Assembly: GCF_040412425.1 (NCBI RefSeq) | Contig: NC_089782.1 | Location: forward strand, 21,226,622-21,290,621 | From: Macrobrachium rosenbergii | Taxonomy: Eukaryota > Arthropoda > Malacostraca > Decapoda > Palaemonidae | Length of the DNA stretch: 64,000 nucleotides | Direction of reading: 5' to 3' | Shown: in pieces, positions 1 to 16,104 of the stretch | Layout of the letters: each line of letters begins with the position of its first letter | How positions within the stretch are numbered: the first letter of the stretch is position 1 | Notes under the pieces: generated by a model | What the model was told of the DNA's origin: nothing | Seen by the model: only the letters and a program-made list of their open reading frames with translations | The model's database searches: none | Made by a program: the position numbers and the translations under genes

Positions 1-1534
1 TAGACGTACAAGCAGAAATTAGAAGTAGGATTAAAACTGAAAATTAAGATTGGTTGAGAAACATCAGAATGATAAGCTATAGAACTTTCAAAGATTTCCT
101 CCGTTGACTTTCTAACAATGTTAAGTCTCAAAGGCTTGCAAGGGACTGTCATTCAACTGGAGGGGTGTCCTTCTCTAGCATACTCAGGTTAGTACTTACT
201 TCCCTTCTAGAGCTTTTCTGGCTGAAAAATCAACCAAAGGGCATAGTTTTTCTTTGTTATTTCATCATATTCGCGCTGTAGTTTCCTGCTGTCTGCGTTG
301 GAGTAGCTTCTACACTTTTGTCCTGGGTGTTCATGCCACTCCATAAAAGTCAAGATTGGACTTGGACAATGTTTTGAATGCTTTACGCAGTAGCAGAAAG
401 TAAATCAATGGGAAGATCATTTTAGATAGACTAAACCAGTCTTTGTTTCTTATTGAGGATGGAAAAAATTGCAACACTTTTGCTTACGGTATGTCTTTTG
501 ATCCATTGTGCTGGATTATCATGGGATGCTTGATCTCTGCGGGGAATATATGAAAACATGAGCTTCAAGAAGAACAAAGTAGATCAAAAAGATTGCAAAG
601 GACATGAGAAATGAGAGTTGGAGAAACTGTAATATACTTGATTAACTTGATATAGGAAATATATTTACATATTTTGTCAGGAATCAGGAATTAAGAGGCA
701 ACATGATACTTAACTTTGATATGTATTTTGTCATGGGAATTACATGATTTAACATTCCATAAAAAATTTTAAAAACACAGCATAAAGAAAGGACACAAAA
801 TCTTTTGACTGCTTTTATAAGGTAAAATATATTTTTCAATTATAGTTCCATTCCAGAAGGACAACTCATATTCCAGACGAAGGTTTATTGTGCTATGGTA
901 ACTTTTTCATTGAGGGAAATGTAAAAAAAACTATTTGTTATTTGTCACCAAGGAAAGTGCCAAAGAGTAATGAGACCGTTGTAATCAAAAGAAAGCACCC
1001 TTGTCTGAAATGCTGTTTTCGTGTAATAAAGTTTTGCATCGTTGGAAGTTCGTCCAGGAAATTTCTTTGTTGAAGCAAGCAAACCTTCTGGTTGCCTTCA
1101 CATCCCTTCGAGACTGAAAAGAAAAATAATAATGATAGTTAACTAAAATATCAAAGAGAAGACGACTGGTGTACAAAAACGCCAATTTACCAGTCAAGTA
1201 GAGGAAAAACGTATGTATAGTATCACTAAAGGCTAATTTACTGAAATACACAAAACCTACATTTATTCCCTAGTTCCCTAACCTTGAAAAAGTTATTCTC
1301 GGAAGAGACTAAAATTGGCAAAAATATTTTTCTACGTGCAAGAATAATTCGGCAAAACAAGTGAATATCACTTATTTAGGCTTGAAGGTCTGTCAAGTTG
1401 AAGCATCTCGCAGCCTTTCCTGAAATCTTGACAGTGAAAGATGTTTTGCAAACAGTGTACATAACCACACCCGAACAACTCACTCTAATGACGAATTTAA
1501 TAACAATCTCAAAGACTTTCGACAGATGGTGAAT
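1..1534. other. No recognisable feature
   Basis: AT-rich sequence read on both strands. Only short frames are open (61 and 88 residues), without recognisable motifs. I see no repeat family, RNA gene or convincing exon. Confidence 0.6.
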
Positions 1535-1607
1535 GACATCAGTTTTCCATTACTCATAATCATATACTGTTAAAGCATATGATTATGAGTAATGGAAAAC
1601 TGATGTC
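1535..1607. repeat. Perfect 31-bp inverted repeat (hairpin)
   Basis: Arm 1535-1565 is the exact reverse complement of arm 1577-1607, separated by an 11-nt loop (ACTGTTAAAGC). All 31 pairs match. An RNA copy would fold into an uninterrupted stem of pre-miRNA or small-hairpin size. No flanking target duplication or TIR was seen. The perfection implies recent origin (for example a template switch), selection for pairing, or an assembly artefact. Confidence 0.9.
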
Positions 1608-2369
1608 TGTCTATAGTTTCTTTCGGTGCTTGGTCCTACTCCCCTTTCCTTCAACACTTCCCCTTCGTGAACCTTTATTTTCCCTGCGTGGCTTGGGTAG
1701 ATCAGGCACAGTGCCTAGCCTTGAATCCATGAAAAAAATATTTAACGTTTGTTCATGGACTCAAAGATTAGATTTTCTATTAAACTGAATCAGGGAACAT
1801 TATTTTTTTGAAGAAAAAGAATCCCAACCATAAATATGATATGATGCAATGATCGGTGACAGTGCTGATGTGATGCTTATGAGTTCACACGATTGGCAAA
1901 GTAAGATATAAAAGTTCCTGAAAGAATGCCCAAGAATACAGAGGGAACACATGAATTTAAATGATTAAAAGATGTAGGAAAAAAATGTTTATCCTCTTGC
2001 TAAATAAAATCAGTCTTTAAGACCAAGCCTTAAAGTAAAACACGCGCTGCTTTAGACTTTGATGACATTCTAAAGGGACATTGCTAAGATAATTTTTAAA
2101 ATTGTAACTGTAAAGTGGAAACCCACAAACAAAAAATGGTAATTCAGCAACTGAATTAAAGAATTTAAAGAAAAATTTAGGCAGAAGTATCAGGATTTAT
2201 AAGTAGAATAAATCAAAAGAGATTTCCTCTGAAAAATATATCCATCTCTGTTACTGTGAATACCAGAGTTTAGTGCTTAAATCTTTCGTGAAAACGAGGG
2301 TGGAAAAATGGGCGAGAGAAGTGCCAAGGTACTTATACACTTGGCGAAGGAAAGAATAAACAAGGAGAG
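1608..2369. other. No recognisable feature
   Basis: AT-rich sequence with a 69-residue frame at 1579-1788 that begins in the hairpin arm and has no family resemblance. Nothing else could be supported. Confidence 0.6.
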
Positions 2370-2620
2370 ATGCTAAAACACATGAAATATGAAAAGCGCT
2401 TTAGGTAGATGGAATAACAGCTCAAATGCTTAGGACGCGTAAGGGGTGTGTTAAGAATAGATTTGGTATATATGATATGTGAGTGTTCCAGGAGAACAAG
2501 GGTTATGCCAGAAGATTTGAGACGTGCAATAATAGTCCCATATATAAGGGGTCATGGGCGTATGCAGAAATGGAAGGACTTTTGGACTGGAACTGTTCAT
2601 GGAACGGGGAAAGGTGTATG
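2370..2620 (+). pseudogene. Non-LTR retrotransposon RT remnant
   Basis: Reading across a stop near 2406, the frame gives KAL-stop-VDGITAQML, which matches the ...GVDGI..EML block before reverse-transcriptase motif 1 in endonuclease-type LINE RTs. After a frame change near 2470 comes RVMPEDLRRAIIVP (about 2500-2545), the PEDWRRAIIVPLYKGKG block of the same proteins. The rest is eroded: at least one stop, two frame changes, and no catalytic [FY]xDD box. It is a dead fragment of the same family as those at 18.9, 36.4-38.8, 43.7 and 50.6-52.1 kb. The call rests on remembered family wording, not an alignment. Confidence 0.55.
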
Positions 2621-4897
2621 CGATCATTCTACTTGTCCGAAGGAAAGAAAAGAGAGACCTGGATGTTTTGGACCTGGTTGGGGTGTGAAGGGCGAAGCGT
2701 GCCCGGCGAAAACATTCTGCATTGTGAAGCACGAGTCCCAGGCAGAACGAGATGCCGTAAGGCTTTGGTGGTAGGATTTAAGAATGGCCCTCGGCCACAA
2801 AATGAGAAGCTGGTTTAAATTTTGATGTATAACGCTGTCTTTGATTGTGTAATAGTCAGAGGATAAAGAAAACTTGCTTAGGGAATCCATACTGTTTTTC
2901 TTTCATAATTGCTGATTAAATTCCTGACAGCATATGATCAAGGGCAACAAAATAAAAAAAAACAGTATTCATCACAGAAAGTTATGGATATTAGTTAACA
3001 TTTACTTCAGATGCTTCCTCTCGAGTCGTAATAGAATCACAGTGCGCTTAAAATGGTTTTTGTAGAAAACCGTAAAGACAGGATATTTGTTAAGAACACT
3101 ACTTACCCAAAGGAAAAATAAATCTTTGCAGTGTTACGTCTTTATAGATAGTGCAGTCAGATCATTACAAGTAATTTTTTTTAACTGGTTTTGGATCGCA
3201 GTATATGGTTTGTATTTTTAATTAATGGCTAAAATACTTAAACTGATTTATCTGTGTAATACGGACTGAAAGTTTGCTTTTTGTTTCCGTGATAATTGCA
3301 GGGGGAAATGTTTCCCGGACTTGTATCCTTTCGCTTGAAAACTAATGGTGAAGTTTTTCAAGTAATGAAAGCTCACGAATGAAGCTATAGGTAGACCTCT
3401 TCAAAAAGAGCCTGTTGAAGAATATGGTTACCAGTAATGAAAAACTACTGTCATTCACTATCTGGCGAGGGTTTTAAGACTGTTATTAAATTCATCATTA
3501 GATGAGTGAGTACTCACGTGCTTACGAACACTGTTTGCAAAAACATCTTTAACTCCCAGGATTCCCGAAAAAGTTAGTAGAAGCATCGGCTAGGGAGATT
3601 TCCAAGCATAAATGTGTGATATTCACTGTTTTACTGAATTATTCCTCCAAATAAAAAAAAGTAAATTTTTATCACCTACAAGTTCAACTTACTTTCTGTC
3701 AGATCAGAAAAAAGTTATTCAACGTTTTAAAAGAAGGTCTGAAAATAATGATTGTTATTGATTAGGCAGTTTTTATTCTAAAAAAATAAAATTAACAAGT
3801 ATAACAAGCTATTCCTAAAATGCAAATCATCTCACCTCGATATGAGTGTAGCCTACCCTGCCCATCCAATAATAGCTCAAAAGAGACCCAGCCAATCCAA
3901 TTAAATCTTTATAAAGTGTTTGATGATTCGCACCTTTACGGTTCGAGATGTCAATCGCTGTCTCCTTTGCCCCGAAAGAGATTGACGACACACAAAGGTC
4001 GCCAGAATAAATCCGTCGCGGAAACCAATTAACGTGACCTACATGGCGACACCTTGGTATAATCCTTATCGAAAATGCTGATCCATCTTTCTTTTTTCGT
4101 TTCGGGTACATTTGCCCATTTGCTGGATTTACACTAATAAGGACTTTGTGGTTTTCTGCTTCTCGTCTCTGAACGACGCTTCTGGTTGAGAGGCAAGGTT
4201 CCTATGATTGAGGTATCCGTTGCCTGTGATTTTAAACACCTGCCATGCGTTTAGTCAAGAGCTTATTGGTTATTTCAGCTTAAGGGAAAATGGTCACGAT
4301 TTGAAGAGTACTTTGTTTAATGTTTGCTAACATTTGATTATTATTAACCGCAAAATCCTAGTTAATGTAAATATATAATTTGTAATTTAAAGAAATAAAC
4401 AGTTGTAAAAAACACATTAAGATTAAAGTTACAGGAAGTTATATCGTTTATTCCAAGAACACTAATGACTCTTAGAGTAATGATAATGACCAAAGTCAAC
4501 ACAAAAGCGCTATAGGCATAGTTTTGTCATTTGTGAGGGAAAATAAAGGAACAACATATAGTTGCTGGAAAAGTCATTAATTCTGAGGTTCTTGTGTGTT
4601 CCAGTCATCCTGAAAAGTTAGAAATTTTGGCCAAAGAGAGGGTTTTTCAGCGTACTTTAGTTGAAATACTCTATTTTCAAAGAATTCGGTAGCTTTGTCT
4701 GTATTTGTCCTGTTTTCAAGGATTTTGTCCAGAACATTGTTTAATAGACCTCTGATGGCGAGATGTAAATTTGCAATGACCGGGACAAGAAAACATTAAT
4801 TTAAAAAAATTACTGTTTATCAGAAATTAAAAGCTGGTTAAATAATATATACAGCATCATTATTGCTGAGGAATAACTTTGTAGTTGTGTCAAAATG

Positions 4898-4900
<3 letters not shown>
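2621..4900. other. No recognisable feature
   Basis: Overlapping 70-110-residue frames between 2448 and 2890 continue downstream of the RT remnant but have no motif I recognise. A pair of opposed frames at 3820-4111 lies in a slightly GC-richer patch with no clear splice context. The rest is AT-rich and featureless. Confidence 0.5.

Positions 4901-4954
<54 letters not shown>
4901..4954. repeat. (TC)n microsatellite
   Basis: Uninterrupted TC dinucleotide run of about 54 bp. Confidence 0.97.
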
Positions 4955-4956
<2 letters not shown>

Positions 4957-5131
4957 GTCCTCCGAAGGTCTTTATCTAGAAATGACTAACCCGAATACGA
5001 AAGGGTTTGTTTGTTAACGTAAATATAAATTTGCCGTTTGATTAATCTGTCCCATCACGGTGATTCAACACATCAACGCCTGTATATGATTTATCTGGAA
5101 ATCAGACCCACATCCAACACATTAATTAAAC

Positions 5132-5135
<4 letters not shown>

Positions 5136-5168
<33 letters not shown>
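5136..5168. repeat. (GA)n microsatellite
   Basis: AG/GA dinucleotide run followed by ACGCGCGCG. It lies about 180 bp from the TC tract at 4901 and is complementary to it, so the two could pair in single-stranded DNA or RNA. Confidence 0.97.
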
Positions 5169-5169
<1 letters not shown>

Positions 5170-5464
5170 GCGCGCGTAACAACGCCAAGCACTTCACCGA
5201 AGAGATGACTGATTGTATTATTTGGACATAAAGTCTAAAGCCCAGAAGAAATCGCTCCTGAAGCCTCTCCACTTCACCCTCTCGTCCAATAACCATCAAG
5301 TCCCATCTGGCCTGAATTAATGACGATCGGTCGATAAAACGATGTTCATTATACGTGCGGGATTCATTATAGGAGATCCGGATCATTACATCGTCCATCC
5401 GAGAGTCAGAGAGCGAGGCTTCGACGAATATTCTTAACACAAATCTTCTTAGGATTAATTACAG

Positions 5465-5570
5465 GACGAGGCAGCACCACCACCAGCGCCAGCCCTGGCC
5501 GCTGCTGCAGCAGCGCCGGCAGCAGCAGCAACAGCAGTAGTAACCCCATCGTCCAGAGAGAAGAGAAGGG
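5465..5570 (+). other. GC-rich alanine-coding patch, possible exon
   Basis: A GC-rich island in AT-rich DNA. It follows a plausible 3' splice site (ATTACAG ending at 5464). Reading from 5465, the frame is GAC GAG GCA GCA CCA..., giving DEAA, a proline stretch and a long alanine-rich run, then TPSSREKRR before a stop at about 5588. Possible GT donors are at 5570 and 5576; neither is strong. Trinucleotide CAG/GCA repetition alone could produce this. On the minus strand the same bases read as a leucine run. No homologue is recognised, so this may be a low-complexity exon or simply a trinucleotide repeat. Confidence 0.2.
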
Positions 5571-5608
5571 TTCTAGTAACAGCCAACTAACTGTCATCCA
5601 CACCTGGG

Positions 5609-5610
<2 letters not shown>

Positions 5611-5644
<34 letters not shown>
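5611..5644. repeat. (TC)n microsatellite
   Basis: TC dinucleotide run of 34 bp immediately after the GC-rich patch. Confidence 0.97.
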
Positions 5645-5649
<5 letters not shown>

Positions 5650-5757
5650 TTGCGTCTTTTATCCCAGGGTCTATGCCCCTTACGTGCTTCAGGATCTTTT
5701 CTTGCTAACAGGAGACCAATATTTGCCAAGTTTATTTTTCTTTATTTCTGTATGTAA

Positions 5758-5763
<6 letters not shown>

Positions 5764-5830
<67 letters not shown>
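5764..5830. repeat. (TA)n microsatellite
   Basis: TA run with one TTTA interruption near 5817, grading into GTGTGTATGTGCATG. The YIYI frames over it are artefacts. Confidence 0.97.
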
Positions 5831-6810
5831 GTGTGTATGTGCATGTATTTATATACATACCTACATGTGTGTGTATACAGTATATCTCAAATGAAATTCT
5901 ACGGCACCCAATCGTAATCAAAATTCTGTCAGAAAACCCACACATAATTTTCATCAAAATGAAAAAGTAAACAGCCGCTCAAAATCTCAGATTTACAAAT
6001 TGAATACTTATTATCGTCTTCTCGGAAAACAATTTTACACACTTCTGTACAATACCATTGTTGATATCTATTACAAGACGACTCAAGTCTGGTGGCGAGA
6101 AGTCCCAGTGGAAATGGGTAAATCCGACTAACTAGGACATATTAACGGGAAGTAAACTTATGAAACCATTTTCAGTATTTTTCAGTTTCCACACTCATCA
6201 GAATCAGATTCCGCACTGCAGCTCGTGTATCTCTGTCCTAACAAGCCTGGGCATTCAGCATTATGGAGACTCCTAATCGCCACGGGATCACTGGGATTTC
6301 CTCTCTGGGAAACAATGACTCTTGACCAAAAAATGGCAGATAGATGATCCTTTCTAACAAGGTTATCCTTACGTTCAAAAAAATCCAAGAGCATTCTCCG
6401 TGTTTGAATGAAACTAGCGTTCATTAATTTTATCTTTCCTATGTGAAACCATAACGCTAAAGGAGAGGAGGAAACGTTTCTAACTCAACTAGCAATTGAC
6501 AGTCTTGATAATGCAACAGGTTTTACTTCGAATTCGGCCGTAACCGTTTTTCGTTAGTGATCTTCATTATCAGCTGTACAATTTCGTTGTGCCAAAGTCC
6601 ATTTTATTACTTAATTTTAACAGCCACATTAACAGCCTTTAATAATAATTAATAGCTATTTCCAAATTCTTTACTTCTCGAGGGATAGTTCTTTTACAGT
6701 TATGTTTAATTATATGAGATTTTGAATTTTATACAACACTGGTGACTTCAGCTCTTCCCCTCTCATTTTATGACAAATCGCATCGAAACAACCTAAATGG
6801 GAAGGAAATG
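5831..6810. other. No recognisable feature
   Basis: Includes an 80-residue minus-strand frame (6182-6424) of normal composition but no recognisable motif. Otherwise unremarkable AT-rich DNA. Confidence 0.5.
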
Positions 6811-6896
6811 CGAATCCTACACACAAGAGAGATGGTAAATAACTGCAACCAGACGAATCCTACATACAAGAGAGATGGTATATAAATATAACCAGA
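6811..6896. repeat. Tandem duplication, 43-bp unit, two copies
   Basis: Units 6811-6853 and 6854-6896 both begin CGAATCCTACA and contain CAAGAGAGATGGTA, with a handful of substitutions. A CG remnant follows the second unit. This is a local slippage or unequal-exchange product. Confidence 0.85.
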
Positions 6897-7899
6897 CGTA
6901 TTCATTGGGATAAGATTGATATGTAAAACTTGAATACGCTTAAAAAAAAAAAAAAGCAGTGGTGTCTCTTGTTCAATAAAAAGATCCTGATGACTGAGTC
7001 ATTTGCATGAGCAAACATCGTTGCTGTTTTCAAGGCTGCTGATGTAATTAACCCCGTGATTTCCCATTTAGTCTTTTTTCTTCCAATTTGCTAAGAAGCT
7101 GTAAAAGAGAAGAAGATATCTTCCTTATTCTAGCAACAAAAAAATGTTGGAACTGGTTGTCATATTCATACAAGGTTTCGACAAGCTGTTGAAGTTGCTT
7201 TTAAATATTTCAAGTTACATAAAGGGTTTTGTTTTACTGATAACAGGGGGATGATAGCATGGATAAAAAATTGGAATCCAGGAAATAATAGATAATGTTT
7301 AGTAGAATTTGGTTAATGGTGCATTGCGTCTTATCGAGAAAGTTATGAGAGCGACTAAAATTATTTAATGTCAACACTTCACTTTCATAGACGGAATTGG
7401 TCTAATATGAAATTAATAAAAATTATCTTTAAAATGACAAAACGCTAACGCAGTTTGTAGAGTGAAAAAAAAAAAAATAGGTAGTAACTTTTCCCATGAA
7501 AATAAGCTATTTTGAACACATTTATTTTCTTCTGTGTACATTTCTATAAAGATTTAAATACTTAATGTAATAATCAGGCTAATCTAGGTTTCCAAAAATA
7601 AGCTGCAGTGACTAAATGATAAAACAGTCAGTAGAAGAATATTAGTTCAAAACTGCGTAGAAAACTGGTTTTAGTTGTGTCCTTTATTGCCACCAATCTC
7701 TTTCTTTACTTTTAGCCTACAGCTGTCACTAGTTTTTTTTTTTTTTGTTTTTACAGCCAATATATATAATTATCCTTAAAAGGTAGCATTGCTTTATAGT
7801 GCGTTGTTTCATGTATTGATACTTAAATATTCTGGCCTCTTCTTACGATTTCTTTCACGGTGTTAAAATCACCGTTCTTTGCTTTAACCTGTAACGCAG
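6897..7899. other. No recognisable feature
   Basis: AT-rich, with short poly-A runs near 6942 and 7468 and a poly-T run near 7733-7746. No coding or repeat signal was recognised. Confidence 0.6.
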
Positions 7900-8214
7900 T
7901 TATTTTTTCTCCAGTCCTGTACTCCACATCCCAACCCAAGTCTTCTTAAAGAGATCCCAACACCCGTGACACCGACCCAACTGGCGTGGGCAAACAACGT
8001 CGCTGGTCAAACAAGGGTGTGATCCGGGCGGTGTTTTGTCTCCCCGCTGCTGATCCCTCGTTAAGATCTTGGTTATATAGATGCGAACTGATCTTTTAGC
8101 AATCTTGGACGGTAACTGGGGAATGAAGGAGAATCGCCCTCTGTTTATCCGTTCAGGGAGTAACGAATGATAGATATCCAAGTCATTAAAGGTAGTAATT
8201 GCGTTAGTGGCCAT
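7900..8214 (-). CDS. Unrecognised 104-aa open frame
   Basis: A 104-codon frame with normal amino-acid complexity, beginning MATNAITTFNDLDIY and ending STGLEKK. I recognise no domain, signal peptide or membrane segment. The opposite strand offers a competing reading: a good splice acceptor (TTTTTTCTCCAG ending at 7914) followed by about 100 bp open in one frame up to a possible donor near 8011. Neither can be confirmed from the sequence. The block is GC-richer than its surroundings, which alone lengthens open frames. Treat this as a candidate only. Confidence 0.15.
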   Translation of the reverse strand: MATNAITTFNDLDIYHSLLPERINRGRFSFIPQLPSKIAKRSVRIYITKILTRDQQRGDKTPPGSHPCLTSDVVCPRQLGRCHGCWDLFKKTWVGMWSTGLEKK

Positions 8215-9255
8215 GCCAGCACAGAAAGTTGATAGTTGTGAAATTGATATTTTTAGACAGAACTCTAGTAGGGCAATTCCAGATTGAAAAGCTAATTACT
8301 ACATCAAGACAGAAAGCAAAATATCTTAATAAATTCGTAATGCTTATAACTGATAGAGTTATTCTTCTGTCGTGAATAAAAACGAAACATTTGAGAAACT
8401 TGTTTATAAAAGAGATATCTGGCGGGACATGAATATTGAACGGTATTTTTCAATGCTTTTGATTTACTTCACTGGTTCGTGGAGATTACTTTTGTGTATC
8501 TCCGTACATTATTTCGTTCGTTCAAGAATGTCCTTTGGTTACGTAGAATTAAAATCTAAAATTCCCTATTCAAGAGCAACAGAAATGGAAGTTACATGTA
8601 CCGGGAAACTGAAAGTAGTTACAGGACTTTATAAACTTTACTAGTGCTATAACATTTAAAAGGAGAAATTAGTGTCGAATTTTCCGATTTAACCTTAAAA
8701 ATTATGATCGTAATTTCTTACAGGGAACCCTTTCAACTCATGTACCTTTGATATCGTTTAGTTTTCTTTTTCTAACTTATTCACTCACTGATTTCACAGC
8801 AGTCGTTATGCAAGATTCTCTGAAAGCCAACTTTTTTCATTCATTTCTTTACATTCCCGTTTCAACACCACAGAACCAGAAACCTGGAAAAAGGAAAAAT
8901 TTCCTCCTTATTGAACGTCAAATATTACCTCAGGGCAAAAATAAATGACACCAATCGTATTCTTTCTGTTGTGCTTGGTGACATCACTGGCAGAAGACCA
9001 GCTCCATTTTTGCCGCAAAATGTACGGTTTTTAACATTTTTTCCATTTGTTTATTTGTTTTTGACAGAAGAATCTTTCTGCTAATGAATATTGCCTTGAA
9101 CTCAAGTCCTTGTCTGTTGTTTTTGGGAGGGAATTCATAACCGAGCTATAAATTTTCGTGATTTCCTTAACTAACTTTCGCTACCTTATTATTTGTGCTA
9201 TTTAAGTATGTTTTACTTAAAGGATGTAGAATGTTTTTAAAAAAACAGCATAAAG
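8215..9255. other. No recognisable feature
   Basis: Contains short plus-strand frames of 90 (8372-8644) and 66 residues without motifs. AT-rich, no repeat family recognised. Confidence 0.5.
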
Positions 9256-9590
9256 TGCATGAAGTCTCTTCGGCACAAAAGTTTTCTGTACAGCCGCCAT
9301 ATGCAATATAATCAAGGCCACCGAAAATAGATCTATCTTCCGTGGTTTCGGTGGTGGTTTTATCCTGCATCGTTGCCAGAAGCACGATTATTGGAAACTT
9401 TAACTCAATAGAATAAAACATTAGCTAGAGGGCTGCAATTTGGTATGGTTGACGAGATTGAGGTGGATGATCAACATATCAATTTGCAGCCCTCTAGCCT
9501 CAGTAGTTTAAGATCTGAGGGCGGACAGAAAAAGTGCGGACGGACAGACAAAGCCGGCACAACAGTTTTCTTTTACAGAACACTAAAATG
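9256..9590 (-). repeat. Stem-loop-rich interspersed repeat, copy 1
   Basis: The reverse complement of this stretch matches 27582-28000 block by block. Shared blocks are the GTCCGTCCGCAC/GTCCGCCCTCAGATCTTAA block, an inverted pair built on CTAGAGGGCTGCAA and TTGCAGCCCTCTAG, a GGCAACGAT block, a CCACCGAAA...TTTCGGTGG-type hairpin and the CTTCGGC end. This copy lacks the middle portion around the GGGCCG block of copy 2. It has no coding capacity. I associate the wording with a very abundant decapod repeat; its class (MITE-like or other) is not clear. Confidence 0.8.
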
Positions 9591-14753
<5,163 letters not shown>

Positions 14754-14763
14754 GACAGGGAGA

Positions 14764-15110
14764 GACTGACGAGATGAACAAACAAAGGAGGGAAAACAGA
14801 AAAACAATAAAATGAGAATTATAAATGCCTAAAAAACCATAAGTACAAAAAAAAAGAAAAGGCAGCACTAAACAAAATCTTTCTTTAAAAAAAGGCAAAA
14901 ATAAACAACAGCAAGAAAAAAAAAAACTAAAACACCCATTCACCAAACATCCTTCCTTCACGCTTCAAAGATGAGCAGCTTTTTACCTCGACGTGCTCCA
15001 CTTCGTGAATTTTGCTCAAAAACTCGACCAACGTCGACTTTTTACCATCTCACCTACCTAAACCCGACTGAAAAAGAAAACAAAAAAAAAAAAAGAGCGG
15101 GGAACCAGCA
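14764..15110. repeat. Mosaic segment A
   Basis: A-rich segment sharing blocks with two downstream segments. With B (15240-15834) it shares GGGAAAACA...AACAATAAAATGAG, ACCATAAGTACAAAAAA, GGCAAAAATAAACAACAGCA, AAGATGAGCAGC, GACGTGCTCCACTTCGT, ACTCGACCAACGTCGACT and GCGGGGAACCAGCA. With C (15874-16015) it shares AATTATAAATGCCTAA, ACATCCTTCCTTC and GACTTTTTACCATCTCACCTA. Blocks specific to B and C alternate along A, so it looks like a chimera or collapsed copy of the two. Confidence 0.75.
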
Positions 15111-15239
15111 TTAAAACCATCACTTAACGTGACACCTCCCCACCTGATTATTTTTTTTTTTTTTACCCAGATCCCCTCCACAAAAACAGAGCCGCCCTGT
15201 CACGGTCGCCATTGAACGTTTAAAGAAAACTGACGGCAG

Positions 15240-15834
15240 ATGCAACAAACAAAGAGGGAAAACAACAAAAACAATAAAATGAGCTTATATTAATTTATTT
15301 TTGCTATTTACAAGGAGTCGGTCTGGTAAAAGATAAAAACCATAAGTACAAAAAAGTAAACAAAATCAATTAAAATAAACAAAAAGTAGAAAAAAAGGCA
15401 AAAATAAACAACAGCAGGCAGAAAAAAAGAATACCAAACATACGTCCTCCATCGGGTCACCAAGACAGCCCTCAGCTGCACAATAGGGACAAGACCCCAC
15501 AAACCAGAATACCCCGATGGAGACGTCCAGGACAGCCTCACGCTGTCATTCAAAGATGAGCAGCTCGTGGTCACACGACGACTACTCATGGTCAACTCCA
15601 CCTTGACGTGCTCCACTTCGTAGCCGTCCAAATTTGGCTCAAAAAACTCGACCAACGTCGACTCCAAAAACTGGTGCTACTGCCGCTACCTTTGCTGCCC
15701 TACCAGACCCGACTGAAGAAAGAAAACGGCAGCTCACCGACGAGAACATCAAAACAAAAAAACTTGAAGGTAAGGAGGCAGCAATCCACAAAGGGAACAG
15801 CGGGGAACCAGCAGTTCCTGAAACCAATTGTAAT
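15240..15834 (+). pseudogene. Segment B with decayed coding frame
   Basis: The most coding-like of the three related segments. A frame is open on the plus strand from about 15441 to a stop near 15621. It includes YVLHRVTKTALSCTIG and LTLSFKDEQLVVTRRLLM and is rich in C/G at third positions. A second frame continues to about 15888 (ALPDPTEERKRQLTDENIKTK...). A long minus-strand frame (15308-15667) overlaps it. I do not recognise the protein. The upstream part (15240-15430) is A-rich and UTR-like. It may be a broken gene or processed copy that was duplicated locally to give segment A. The protein class is unknown. Confidence 0.35.
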
Positions 15835-15841
15835 GAGAGAG

Positions 15842-15873
<32 letters not shown>
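15835..15873. repeat. (GA)n microsatellite
   Basis: GA run with one GAGG interruption, joining segments B and C. Confidence 0.96.
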
Positions 15874-15876
<3 letters not shown>

Positions 15877-16015
15877 ATAAATGCCTAATGAGGCCTTTCT
15901 TATGCAAGCACCATTCCTTAACATCCTTCCTTCTTTCAAAGTTTTTATCTGAATTTTGGCGACTTTTTACCATCTCACCTATAAAGCGAAAAAGACAAAA
16001 AAAAAAAAAGACAAC
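15874..16015. repeat. Mosaic segment C
   Basis: Shares AATTATAAATGCCTAA, AACATCCTTCCTTC and CGACTTTTTACCATCTCACCTA with segment A, in the same order. Ends in an A-rich run. No coding signal. Confidence 0.7.
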
Positions 16016-16104
16016 ATATTACTCTTAGACTACCTGGTACCCAGTACAATAACCCCTTGAGTTAAAGAAAATGACAGAGCAACCTTTATTCACTATGGTC
16101 GCTC

